Origin: Propionibacteriales bacterium
GTDB lineage: Bacteria > Actinomycetota > Actinomycetes > Propionibacteriales > Nocardioidaceae
Assembly: GCA_026392415.1 (NCBI GenBank)
Contig: JAPLCC010000012.1
Span: 1-64,000 of the forward strand
Direction of reading: 5' to 3'
Length of the DNA stretch: 64,000 nt
The position numbers and the translations under genes are program-made. Numbering within the stretch: the stretch's first letter is position 1; each line of letters starts with the position of its first letter. A model generated the notes under the pieces. The model was not told where the DNA came from. It did no database searches and was given only the letters and a program-made list of their open reading frames with translations. This document shows positions 1 to 8,188 of this stretch, piece by piece.

Positions 1-284
1 GCCGGCGCGGGAAGGGCACCGGCCTGGGAGAACACCAGCGAACCGTTCTTGAAGGCCATCAGGGTGGGGATCGACGTCACCCGGGCCGCCGAGGCGAGCT
101 GCTGCTCCTCCTCGGTGTTGACCGAGCCGAAGACCACGTCACCGTGCTCCTCGGCCGCTGCTTCGTAGATCGGGGCGAAGTTGCGACACGGGCCGCACCA
201 CGACGCCCAGAAGTCGACGAAGACGATCTCGTTGTCGAGGACCGTCTGCTCGAAGTTGCCGGAAGTCAGGTCGATGGTGGACAT
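1..284 (-). CDS. Thioredoxin family protein (C-terminus cut by window edge)
   Basis: Cytoplasmic thiol-disulfide oxidoreductase. The visible 94 residues start MSTIDLTSGNFEQTVLDNE, then carry the WASWCGPC active site around residues 27-34, with the redox cysteines spaced CxxC, and the cis-proline loop TSIPTLMAFKNG. This is the classic thioredoxin order (beta-alpha-beta, active site, then cis-Pro). The gene runs off the left edge of the window, so the last beta strands and helix are unseen. ATG at 284 is chosen because the family N-terminus begins there. It lies 36 bp downstream of the GH25 lipoprotein gene on the same strand, and co-transcription is possible. Which thioredoxin paralogue this is cannot be told. 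Confidence 0.9.
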   Translation of the reverse strand, partial: MSTIDLTSGNFEQTVLDNEIVFVDFWASWCGPCRNFAPIYEAAAEEHGDVVFGSVNTEEEQQLASAARVTSIPTLMAFKNGSLVFSQAGALPAP

Positions 285-320
285 GTCAGGTCAACGCTTC
301 TCGGGTGCGGTGTGTTCCGG

Positions 321-1109
321 TCAGGACACCGGTTGCATCAGGTTGAGGTCGACCGGGCCGGCGATGCCGGGCACGGAGCCGTGGTCGTCGTACTGCCAGA
401 CCAGCCAGGGGCGCCGGGGAGCGCGATCGCCCAGGCGGCGCACCCATTGCGGGTGGTCGGCCAGGTCTTCGGCGAAGCCGAAGCGGTCCTCGAAGTCCGG
501 GTAGAGGTAGACCACCGTCTTCGTGGCGTACTCCTCGTCGACGGCACTCAGGAACTCGCGCACCTCGCTCAGCAGCACGTCGCGCGCGGGCGGGTCGGCG
601 CAGCTCCCGGCGACCTCGAGGTCGAGGGCGGGAGCGAGCGCACCGGGCCCCTGCTCGCCGAGCACCTCGATGAAGTGGGCTGCCTGGGCCGCGCCGTCCG
701 AACAGAGCTGGAAGTAGTGGTAGCCCGCGACGGCGATGCCGTACCTGCCCGCGGCGGTGCGGTGGTCGGCGAACCGGGGGTCGACGAAGCCGGTGCCCTC
801 GCTCGCCTTGAGGTAGGCGAAGGCCACGCCGTGGTCGGCCACCCGGGCCCAGTCGATCGGTCCCTGGTGGTGCGAGGCGTCGATGCCCTGGAGCGGTGAG
901 AGCTCGGCCTCGACCTCACCCTCGGACTCGGCCGCGGAACTGCCCCGCGTCGCCTGGGTGGTGGTGGCCGGGGCGGGGTCGGCTTCCGTGGCCCGCGTCG
1001 GCGTGGTCGCGGAGGTCGAGCCGTCCTCGGAGGTCGATCCCGTCGAGTCCCCACAGCCCGAGAGCACGCCGGCCAGGACCAGGGCGGCGGCGACACTCCG
1101 GAGCTTCAT
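321..1109 (-). CDS. GH25 lysozyme-like lipoprotein
   Basis: Probable cell-surface muramidase (glycoside hydrolase family 25) of 262 residues. The start MKLRS at 1109 gives a lipoprotein signal peptide with lipobox LSGC; a start four codons upstream is possible but less signal-like. A low-complexity Thr/Ala/Glu linker covers about residues 25-75. The GH25 barrel then shows IDASHHQGPIDW near its start (first catalytic Asp), an AYLKASEG strand, AGYHYF, and ALDLEV, which matches the catalytic D-x-E strand. The function would be cleavage of peptidoglycan between MurNAc and GlcNAc at the outer face of the membrane. It faces the divergent epimerase gene across a short promoter region at 1110-1201. 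Confidence 0.85.
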   Translation of the reverse strand: MKLRSVAAALVLAGVLSGCGDSTGSTSEDGSTSATTPTRATEADPAPATTTQATRGSSAAESEGEVEAELSPLQGIDASHHQGPIDWARVADHGVAFAYLKASEGTGFVDPRFADHRTAAGRYGIAVAGYHYFQLCSDGAAQAAHFIEVLGEQGPGALAPALDLEVAGSCADPPARDVLLSEVREFLSAVDEEYATKTVVYLYPDFEDRFGFAEDLADHPQWVRRLGDRAPRRPWLVWQYDDHGSVPGIAGPVDLNLMQPVS

Positions 1110-1201
1110 GGTTCCAGCCAATCACGTGTCGAGGGTCCGGGCGATTGCGCCCAGAGCCGAACACCTTGTCGCGCGGTCCCTGCGCCGGTTCAGATGGGTG
1201 G

Positions 1202-2170
1202 ATGCGGCTTCTCGTTCTCGGCGGTACCCAGTTCCTTTCCCGCGCAGTCGCGGCGGACGCCGTACGACGGGGCCACGACGTGGTGTGTGCCAGTCGCGGC
1301 CAGTCGGGCGGTGTGCCGGACGGCGTGAACCAGGTGCGGTGGGACCGCGCGGAGCCGGCGCCGCAGGAGCTGATCGACGCCGGTCCCTACGACGCCGTCA
1401 TCGACGTCGCGCGCCAGCCGTCACACGTCCGGCACGCACTGGAGGCGTTCGCCGACACGCACTGGGTCTTCGTCTCCTCGATCTCGACCTACGCCGACGA
1501 CGCCGATCCCGGTGGCCCGGGCGAAGGTGCACTGAAGCCGCCGGTCGCCGAAGACGTGGACCTGACGGATGACCCCGAGGCCTACGGCGGCCTCAAGGTC
1601 ACGTGCGAACAGCTCGTCCTGGACGCGGCAGTCTCGGCGGCCGTCGTTCGCCCCGGCCTGATCGTCGGTCCCGGCGACCCGACCGGCCGGTTCAGCTACT
1701 GGGCGCGACGGTCCGAGACGTCCGGCGACGTCGTCGGGCCGGGAGATCCGGCCGACATCGTCCAGGTGATCGACGTGCGGGACCTCGCCAGCTGGCTGGT
1801 CGATCTGGCCGACGACGAGCTCACCGGCTCCTTCGACGCCATCGGTCTCCCGGTGTCCTTCGCGGACCTGTTGCGCGACGTCGTCCCCGGTGGCTCGGTG
1901 GTCTGGGTCGACCAGTCCTTCCTCAGTGAGCAGGGCGTCCAGCCGTGGGCCGGTCCGGAGAGCATCCCGCTCTGGCTCCCGCGCCCCGAGTACGACGGCA
2001 TGCTGGCCCACGACGCAGCGCCGGCCGTGGCCGCGGGGCTGGTCCTGCGCCCGCTCGCCGACACCGTCAGCGACACCCGCGCCTGGCTCGAGGCCGACCC
2101 GGCTGCCCGCATCGACGGCATCACGCTCGAGCGTGAGGCCGAACTGCTCGCCGCCTGGAGGGACCGCTAG
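1202..2170 (+). CDS. NAD-dependent epimerase/reductase family protein
   Basis: A 322-residue extended short-chain dehydrogenase-like protein. ATG at 1202 gives MRLLVLGGTQFLSRAVA, a Rossmann dinucleotide motif of the GGTxFxxR type right at the N-terminus; reading further upstream gives only an Arg/Pro-rich extension. Later segments fit the family: VFVSSISTYAD near residue 95 and a Y-x-x-x-K pair in EAYGGLKVTCE near residue 130, then VVRPGLIVGPGDPTGRF. Similar proteins are isoflavone-reductase-like or UDP-sugar epimerase-like enzymes; the substrate is not evident. It ends 9 bp before the exonuclease III gene and probably shares its transcript. Confidence 0.8.
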   Translation: MRLLVLGGTQFLSRAVAADAVRRGHDVVCASRGQSGGVPDGVNQVRWDRAEPAPQELIDAGPYDAVIDVARQPSHVRHALEAFADTHWVFVSSISTYADDADPGGPGEGALKPPVAEDVDLTDDPEAYGGLKVTCEQLVLDAAVSAAVVRPGLIVGPGDPTGRFSYWARRSETSGDVVGPGDPADIVQVIDVRDLASWLVDLADDELTGSFDAIGLPVSFADLLRDVVPGGSVVWVDQSFLSEQGVQPWAGPESIPLWLPRPEYDGMLAHDAAPAVAAGLVLRPLADTVSDTRAWLEADPAARIDGITLEREAELLAAWRDR

Positions 2171-2179
2171 CCTCGGCCG

Positions 2180-3052
2180 GTGCTTCGCGTCGCCACCGCC
2201 AACATCAACGGCATCCGGGCCGCCCACCGCCGGGGCTTCGGTGACTGGCTGGCCACCCGCGGTTGCGACGTGATCACCCTCCAGGAAGTGCGCTGTCCCG
2301 TCGACGCGTTGCCTGAAGAAGCGTTCGGTGACTTCCACGCGTCCTATGACGCAGGGACGATCCCCGGGCGCAACGGCGTGGCCGTCCTGACCCGGACCCC
2401 GCCTGCCGAGGTGCGCACCTGGGCGGTGCCGGATCGTTCGCGTCCGTTGCCGCGGGCGTTGCGGCCTCACGCGCAGGAAGGGCGCTACATCGAGGTGGAT
2501 CTCGCCGATCTCCCGATCACCGTGGCCAGCCTCTACCTGCCCAAGGGCGGCCTGCCGGCGCACCTGCAGGACCCGAGACGGATGCGGGAGGCGCCGGACG
2601 GTGGCGCGAAGTACGAGCGGAAGATGGCCTTCCTCGCGGGGTTCGCGCGCCACCTGACGAGCGCCCGCCGGAGCGCCGCGGCCGCAGGCCGCGAGTTCCT
2701 GTTGACCGGCGACCTCAACGTCGCGCACACCAGACAGGACGTGGCGAACTGGCGGCGCAGCAACCAGGTCGAGGGCTTCCTCCCCGAGGAACGTGCGTGG
2801 CTCGACAGCCAGTTGACGCCCCGCACGATGGTCGACGTGGTGCGATGCCTGCACCCGGACGCGGAGGGTCCCTACTCGTGGTGGAGCTGGCTGGGACGCG
2901 CCTACGACAACGATGCCGGGTGGCGCATCGACTACCACCTCGCGACGCCCGGGCTGGCGCGGACGGCCCGGAGCGCCGTGGTCGACCGCGCTCACCGCGG
3001 CACCCGACTCAGCGACCACGCACCGGTGGTCGTCGACTACGACTTCAGCTGA
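2180..3052 (+). CDS. xthA: Exodeoxyribonuclease III / AP endonuclease
   Basis: A 290-residue Mg-dependent endonuclease/exonuclease/phosphatase-fold enzyme acting in base excision repair on abasic sites and 3' blocked ends. The start GTG at 2180 begins directly with the family's first strand, LRVATANINGIR. Signature elements follow in order: LQEVRC (metal-binding Glu), GRNGVAVL, GDLNVAHT (catalytic Asp/Asn), RIDYHLATP and the C-terminal SDHAPV (catalytic Asp-His). Length is slightly above the usual 255-270. Its 3' end overlaps the convergent MFS gene by 8 bp, so any terminator would have to lie within coding sequence. Confidence 0.92.
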   Translation: MLRVATANINGIRAAHRRGFGDWLATRGCDVITLQEVRCPVDALPEEAFGDFHASYDAGTIPGRNGVAVLTRTPPAEVRTWAVPDRSRPLPRALRPHAQEGRYIEVDLADLPITVASLYLPKGGLPAHLQDPRRMREAPDGGAKYERKMAFLAGFARHLTSARRSAAAAGREFLLTGDLNVAHTRQDVANWRRSNQVEGFLPEERAWLDSQLTPRTMVDVVRCLHPDAEGPYSWWSWLGRAYDNDAGWRIDYHLATPGLARTARSAVVDRAHRGTRLSDHAPVVVDYDFS

Positions 3053-4271
3053 AGCCGTTCTCCGCCCGCACCGGTACGACGGCGATCGCGAGCAGGGGGA
3101 GCAGGGCGGCGAGGGCGAAGGTCGAGCCGAACCCCCAGTAGGTGATGGACAGTCCGGCGACAGGTGGCACGGCCACGGCGGCCACGTGCTGTGCGGTGTT
3201 CTGCATGCCGAGGGCGCGCCCTGACCAGAACGGGCCGGCCCGTTCGGCCACGGCCGTGAACGCCAGGCCGTTGTCGGCGACAGTGATCGCGGACGCGATG
3301 ACGAGGAGCACCACGGCCACGACGGTGACCAGTCCGGACTCGTCCGCCTGGCCGGCGGCGATGCCCAGCAGGGCCATCGTCAGGGAGGCGAGCAGCGCGA
3401 CGGACCTCATCGGCCGCATCCGGCTGCCCACGACGTCGGAGACCCAGCCCGCGCCGATGCGGGCAGCCGCGCCGGCGACCTGGGTGCCGGCGATGACCAG
3501 TCCGGCGACACCGGGGGACCAGTCGAGGTCCTCGACGAGCCACGTCAGACCGAAGGTCCACACCAGGAACTGCGGGATCACCAGCAGGACCGAGGCACCG
3601 TGGACCCGGGCCAGGAACCGGTCCGTGCGGTAGGGATTCGCGATGCTGCCCGCGCGGACGGAGGGGCGTGGCGGGTCGATCACCACGAGCGCCACGAGGA
3701 GCGCGCTCAGGGCGGCGGCACCCGTCGGCACCCACAGGGCCGGGCCGATGCCGTGCGAGTGCGCAATGACGGCGACGGTGCCGGCGGCCAGGCCCACGCC
3801 GAGCGGTTGGCCGGTCTGCCGGATGCCCATCGCGAAGCCTCGGCGTTCCGGAGGGAACCAGCCCACGACCACGCGACCGGACGCCGAGTTGGTGGCCGCG
3901 GCACCGATCCCGGCCAGGGCCAGGGCGGCAGCCATCGGCCACGGCTCTCCGGCCAGCGTGGCCACTGCGCCACCAGCGGCCGTGACGACCAGGCCGCTCA
4001 GCAGCGCGAAGCGTTCGCCGCGGCGGTCCACGACCAGTCCCCAGAGCACCAGCGTGCACATCATTCCGGCCATCGACGCGGACGCGACCAGTCCGGCCTC
4101 GGCGAGGGACATCCCGTGGCCGCCCTCGGCGACTGGTCGGTGCAGTTCCGGAATGAGGAAGGCCGGAGCCACGACCATCGCGGCCGAGGCCGCCTGCGCA
4201 CCGGTGCCCACGGCGAGCATGGCCCAGCGACGAGCAGTACTGATCTGCTCGGGGCTATCGGTCGAGGTCAC
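3045..4271 (-). CDS. MFS transporter
   Basis: Polytopic inner-membrane transporter of the major facilitator superfamily, about 408 residues from GTG 4271 (an ATG at 4307 would add 12 residues lacking membrane character). Hydrophobic stretches consistent with 12 helices are visible. The loop after helix 2 reads LWGLVVDRRGERFALLSG, the characteristic G-x-x-x-D-R-x-G-R-like motif A, and a second such loop, ARIGAGWVSDVVGSRMRPM, lies in the C-terminal half, as expected for the duplicated fold. The substrate is unknown. It converges on and overlaps the xthA gene by 8 bp. Confidence 0.82.
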   Translation of the reverse strand: MTSTDSPEQISTARRWAMLAVGTGAQAASAAMVVAPAFLIPELHRPVAEGGHGMSLAEAGLVASASMAGMMCTLVLWGLVVDRRGERFALLSGLVVTAAGGAVATLAGEPWPMAAALALAGIGAAATNSASGRVVVGWFPPERRGFAMGIRQTGQPLGVGLAAGTVAVIAHSHGIGPALWVPTGAAALSALLVALVVIDPPRPSVRAGSIANPYRTDRFLARVHGASVLLVIPQFLVWTFGLTWLVEDLDWSPGVAGLVIAGTQVAGAAARIGAGWVSDVVGSRMRPMRSVALLASLTMALLGIAAGQADESGLVTVVAVVLLVIASAITVADNGLAFTAVAERAGPFWSGRALGMQNTAQHVAAVAVPPVAGLSITYWGFGSTFALAALLPLLAIAVVPVRAENGFS

Positions 4272-4371
4272 GGGTCCAGTGAACGCCCGTGCGTCGCCGA
4301 GGTGCACATCGTTCCGTCCATCCCGGGCTGTGAGATCGGTCTCCCGGGCGTTGCCCTCCTAGACTCAGATC

Positions 4372-4836
4372 GTGAGGAAGCTCGTGATCGCCGCCGTTGC
4401 CTGCTGCGTCAGCCTGACCGGATGCGGCGGTGGCGACGAACCCGCCACGTCCGACGACCAGGCGTCCGAGACGCAGGCCCGGGCGCTCACCAAGGCCGAG
4501 CTGATCGAGCAGGGCGACGCGATCTGCAGGGCGAGCAACGAGAAGATCGACGTGGCGGACGACCGCTTCATCGACCCGGAGAACCCGACCGAGGCGGAGT
4601 TCCGGGCGGCGATCAACGACACCCTCATTCCCGAGGTCAAGGGCCAGATCAGCGACCTGCGGGCGCTCGAGGCGCCTGCCGAGGACGTCGACACGATCAC
4701 GGCGATCCTGGACGCCCTCGAGGCCGAGCTCGCCAAGGTCGAGGCCGACCCGCTCTTCATCCTCGACGACGGCGCCTTCGCGGACGCCAATGAGCTCGCC
4801 CAGGACTACGGGTTCGAGGTCTGCGGCCAGGACTGA
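4372..4836 (+). CDS. Small secreted lipoprotein, function unknown
   Basis: A 154-residue exported protein starting at GTG 4372. The signal peptide MRKLVIAAVACCVSLTGCG ends in a lipobox (LTGC), so the mature protein should be lipid-anchored at about residue 18. The remainder is acidic and helical in character (ALTKAELIEQGDAICRA, then repeated D/E-rich helices) with two further cysteines. Similar small actinobacterial lipoproteins are of unknown role. It stands alone, divergent from the MFS gene and convergent with the GH65 gene, with only 10 bp to the latter's stop codon. Confidence 0.75.
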   Translation: MRKLVIAAVACCVSLTGCGGGDEPATSDDQASETQARALTKAELIEQGDAICRASNEKIDVADDRFIDPENPTEAEFRAAINDTLIPEVKGQISDLRALEAPAEDVDTITAILDALEAELAKVEADPLFILDDGAFADANELAQDYGFEVCGQD

Positions 4837-4846
4837 TGAGGGCTGG

Positions 4847-7366
4847 TCAGTCCCCGGTCGGCACGATCGCGGAGATCACGGTGCCGTCGGCCCGCTGGAT
4901 CCCGGCGGGGTAGGGCGGTTCGCCCTCCAGGCGCGGACCCTGGTGCTTCAACGCCACGGTCACCGGAGCCCCCTCGGCAACCGTGAACGGCTCGTCTCGC
5001 ACACAGAACGTGAGCGGACCCTCGCCCTCCTCGACGAAGAGCTCGAGCTCGTCGGGCCGGACGGTGACCCGGACCCGGGTGCCGTGCAGGGTCACCCGGT
5101 AGACCAGCGCCTCCCAACCGTCGGGCAGTCGGGGATCGATCTGCCACTGCTCCTCGCCGGCTGCCGAGCCGGTGTCGCGGAAGCCGCCGAACCCGGACAC
5201 CAGCGCGCTCCACACGCCGCCCGTCGATGCGACGTGCACTCCGTCGGCGGTGTTGTTGTGACGGTCGTCGAGGTCGACGTACAGCGCAGAGACGAAGTAG
5301 CGCAGCGCGAGCTCGTGGTAGCCGACCTCGGCCGCGACGATCGACTGCATCACCGCGGACAACGTCGAGTCGCCGGTGGTGATCGGGTCGTAGTAGTCGA
5401 AGTCAGCCTTCTTCTGCTCGGGCGTGAACTCCTCACCCTGCAGGTAGAGAGCGAGCACCACGTCGGCCTGCTTGAGGACCTGGAACCGGTAGATCACCAG
5501 TGGGTGGTAGTTCAGCAGGAGCGGGCGCTTCTCGAGCGGTGTGTTCTCGAGGTCCCACATCTCGCGCTCGAGGAAGTGCGCGTCCTGGGGATGGATGCCG
5601 AGGAACGCGTCGAAGGGGATCGACATCCCCTGGGCGCAGTCCGCCCATTCCTGCGGCTCCTCCGGAGTCAGCCCGGTACGGCGGACGAGGGCTGCGTGGG
5701 CCTCGGGGTCGTCGCGCTCCAGCTCCCACACCGCCCGGGCCGCGCGACGGAGATTGAACCGCGCGAGCACGTTCGTGTAGAGGTTGTCGTTGACGACGGT
5801 CGTGTACTCGTCCGGCCCCGTGACGCCGTGGATGTGGAAGGTCCGACGGCTCTCGTCGCGCCAGAAGCCCAGATCGGCCCAGAGGCGGGCGGTCTCGACG
5901 AAGATGTCGACTGCCGCCTGGGCCAGGAACTCGTCGTCGCCGGTGGCGCCGACGTACTGGCTCAGGGCATAGGCCACGTCGGCGTCGATGTGGTACTGCG
6001 CGGTGCCGGCGGCGTAGTAGGCCGAGGCCTCCTGGCCGTTGATCGTCCGCCACGGGAACAGCGCTCCCTTCTGCGAGAGCTCGCGGGCCCGTGCGCGCGC
6101 GCTGTCCAGCAGCGCGTGCCGAAAGCGCAGCGCGTTCCGCGCGGCCCACGGCATCGTGTAGGTCAGGAACGGCATCACGTAGATCTCGGTGTCCCAGAAG
6201 TAGTGGCCGCCGTAGCCGGAGCCGCTCACTCCCTTGGCTGCGATGCCCTGGCCCTCGGCGCGCGCGGAGGCCTGCAGGATGGAGAAGAGGTTCCACCGGA
6301 CCGCCTGCTGGATTGCTGGCTGGCCGGGCACCTCGACGTCGGCACGCTTCCAGAAGTCGGTGAGCCAGGCCTCCTGCGACGAGTACTGGTGGGCTGTTCC
6401 CTCCTCGTGGGTGCGGTCCAGGGTGCGCTCGCACCGGTCGATCAGTTCACGCGGCGGAACCGTGGCGGCGGTGTGGAAGGCGACGGTCTTGGTGAGCTTG
6501 ACCGCGATCCCGGGCTCGGCGGCGACGCGGTAGATGACCTTGGCCATGTCGTCCTCGGAGTGCACGCTCATCGAGTGGTGCGCGATGGTCTCCAGCGTGT
6601 GGTCGGCGACCACGCCGATCGTCATGCCGCTCTCGGCGGTGCGGTAGCCGAGCTTGATCCGCCCGGTCTCCTCGTCGGCGAGGTGCAGCCGCGGCACCAG
6701 CACCCGACCCTTGAACGACTCCGCCTTGCGTGGGTCCGTGGTCGCCCCGCCCTCGGTGTCGGGAGGGGTCTCGGGAGCGATGTCCTGGCGGTTGATCAGT
6801 TGCGAGGAGATCGCCAGGGATGCGCGTTCGTCGAGCAGGGTCACCTCGAAGGTGAGCACGGCGAGATGGCGCTGCTCCAGCGGCACCATCCGGGTGCTGC
6901 GCACCCGGACCCGCTTGCCGCCGGGTGTGCGCCAGAGCAGTTCGCGGGTGAGAACGCCGGTGCGGAAGTCGAGCGCGCGCTCGTACTCGATGAGGTCGGC
7001 GACGGAGATCTGCAGCGGCTCGTCGTCGACGTACAACCGGATGACCTTGGGGTCGGGGACGTTCACGATGGTCTGGCCGACCCGTGCGAAGCCGTAGGCC
7101 TCTTCCGCATGCGAGATCGGCCAGGTCTCGTGGAAGCCGTTGATGAAGGTCCCGTCGAGGTGCGCGTCGCGGCTCTCGGAGTAGTTGCCACGCAGCCCGA
7201 GATAGCCGTTGCCGACGGTGAACAGCGACTCGGTGGTGCCGAGGTCGGTGTCCGAGAAGCGGGTCTCGACGAGCCGCCACTCGTCGATGGGGAAGCGGGT
7301 GCGGTCCAGTGGGTCGGCGACCGGTGGCGCCTTGTGCGAGGGGCCCGGTCCGTCGGCCGCGTTCAT
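4847..7366 (-). CDS. GH65 family disaccharide phosphorylase
   Basis: An 839-residue cytosolic enzyme of glycoside hydrolase family 65, which reversibly phosphorolyses alpha-linked disaccharides such as maltose, trehalose, kojibiose or nigerose to beta-glucose-1-phosphate. Features in order: N-terminal beta-sandwich with ESLFTVGNGYLGLRGN near residue 45, the alpha-barrel with YFWDTEIYVMPFL near residue 390, and the catalytic acid Glu520 in VTGPDEY; a C-terminal beta domain follows. ATG 7366 is the start because the upstream HAD gene ends there in an ATGA overlap, which signals translational coupling. With its phosphoglucomutase-like partner the product sugar phosphate would enter glycolysis. 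The exact disaccharide cannot be read from the sequence. Confidence 0.9.
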   Translation of the reverse strand: MNAADGPGPSHKAPPVADPLDRTRFPIDEWRLVETRFSDTDLGTTESLFTVGNGYLGLRGNYSESRDAHLDGTFINGFHETWPISHAEEAYGFARVGQTIVNVPDPKVIRLYVDDEPLQISVADLIEYERALDFRTGVLTRELLWRTPGGKRVRVRSTRMVPLEQRHLAVLTFEVTLLDERASLAISSQLINRQDIAPETPPDTEGGATTDPRKAESFKGRVLVPRLHLADEETGRIKLGYRTAESGMTIGVVADHTLETIAHHSMSVHSEDDMAKVIYRVAAEPGIAVKLTKTVAFHTAATVPPRELIDRCERTLDRTHEEGTAHQYSSQEAWLTDFWKRADVEVPGQPAIQQAVRWNLFSILQASARAEGQGIAAKGVSGSGYGGHYFWDTEIYVMPFLTYTMPWAARNALRFRHALLDSARARARELSQKGALFPWRTINGQEASAYYAAGTAQYHIDADVAYALSQYVGATGDDEFLAQAAVDIFVETARLWADLGFWRDESRRTFHIHGVTGPDEYTTVVNDNLYTNVLARFNLRRAARAVWELERDDPEAHAALVRRTGLTPEEPQEWADCAQGMSIPFDAFLGIHPQDAHFLEREMWDLENTPLEKRPLLLNYHPLVIYRFQVLKQADVVLALYLQGEEFTPEQKKADFDYYDPITTGDSTLSAVMQSIVAAEVGYHELALRYFVSALYVDLDDRHNNTADGVHVASTGGVWSALVSGFGGFRDTGSAAGEEQWQIDPRLPDGWEALVYRVTLHGTRVRVTVRPDELELFVEEGEGPLTFCVRDEPFTVAEGAPVTVALKHQGPRLEGEPPYPAGIQRADGTVISAIVPTGD

Positions 7367-8115
7367 CGGGACTCCTCCAGCAACTGCTCCAGATCGGTGA
7401 CCACGAGGTCCGCCCCGGCGTCGTGGAGGGCACCGGGTCCGGCACCGCGGTCGACGCCGATGACCAGGCCGAACGCCCCGGCATGTCCGGCGGCGACACC
7501 GCTGACGGCGTCCTCGAGCACCACGGACTTCGCGTCGGTGGCTCCCAGGTGCTGGGCGGCGTAGGTGAACGTGTCGGGAGCGGGCTTGCCCGGCAGGCCG
7601 AGCTCGGCGGCGAGCCCCCCGTGCACGATCAGCGGGAAGTAGTCGGTCAGGCCGGCCGCGGCCAGGACCGCCGGAGCATTGCGCGAGGACGACACGATCG
7701 CCATCGCCTTGCCTCGCGCGTGCAGGTCCTCGATGAGGGCGACGGACCCGGGATAGGCGACGACACCCTCGGTGGCGAGGACGTCGGCGAACACGTCGTT
7801 CTTGCGATTGCCCAGTCCGCACACGGTCGCGTCGCTCGGCGGGTCCTCGGGGCTGCCCTCGGGCAGCGTGATGCCACGGGAGGCCAGGAAGGACCGCACG
7901 CCGTCGTACCGCGGCTTGCCGTCGACGTGGTCGAAGTAGTCCTGCTCCGTGTACGGCGGGTGGTCGACGCCGTCCGCCTTCGACCGTTCCGTCAGGAACG
8001 CGGTGAACATCGCCGCCCACGCGTGCATGTGCACCTCGGCGGTCGGTGTGACCACGCCGTCGAGGTCGAACAGCACGGCATCCCAGTCATCCCAGCGCAC
8101 GGTGTGATCAGCCAC
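7363..8115 (-). CDS. HAD hydrolase, beta-phosphoglucomutase-like
   Basis: A 250-residue HAD-superfamily phosphotransferase. Motif I is VLFDLDGVVTP near residues 14-24 (nucleophile and acid/base aspartates), motif II is AIVSSSRNA, motif III is the Lys of LPGKPAPDTF, and motif IV is VVLEDAVSG. The cap-domain region between motifs I and II is long, as in beta-phosphoglucomutase. Beta-phosphoglucomutase converts beta-glucose-1-phosphate to glucose-6-phosphate, exactly the product of the GH65 phosphorylase whose ATG overlaps this gene's stop (ATGA, 7363-7366). The assignment rests on that pairing and on the motifs; a simple sugar phosphatase is the alternative. Confidence 0.85.
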   Translation of the reverse strand: MADHTVRWDDWDAVLFDLDGVVTPTAEVHMHAWAAMFTAFLTERSKADGVDHPPYTEQDYFDHVDGKPRYDGVRSFLASRGITLPEGSPEDPPSDATVCGLGNRKNDVFADVLATEGVVAYPGSVALIEDLHARGKAMAIVSSSRNAPAVLAAAGLTDYFPLIVHGGLAAELGLPGKPAPDTFTYAAQHLGATDAKSVVLEDAVSGVAAGHAGAFGLVIGVDRGAGPGALHDAGADLVVTDLEQLLEESR

Positions 8116-8188
8116 CCGGTCAGGCTAGCCCTCGGTGGCGAGCGCATCGGTTTCGCGCGTGTCACGAAACGTCTGATGGAATGGAGCC

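Noticed and set aside
4790..7564. Long open frame of over 900 codons on the plus strand opposite the GH65 gene
   Set aside because: Amino acid composition is Val/Gly/Arg-rich with no domain, and it mirrors the codon pattern of the true gene on the other strand; typical of high-G+C DNA.
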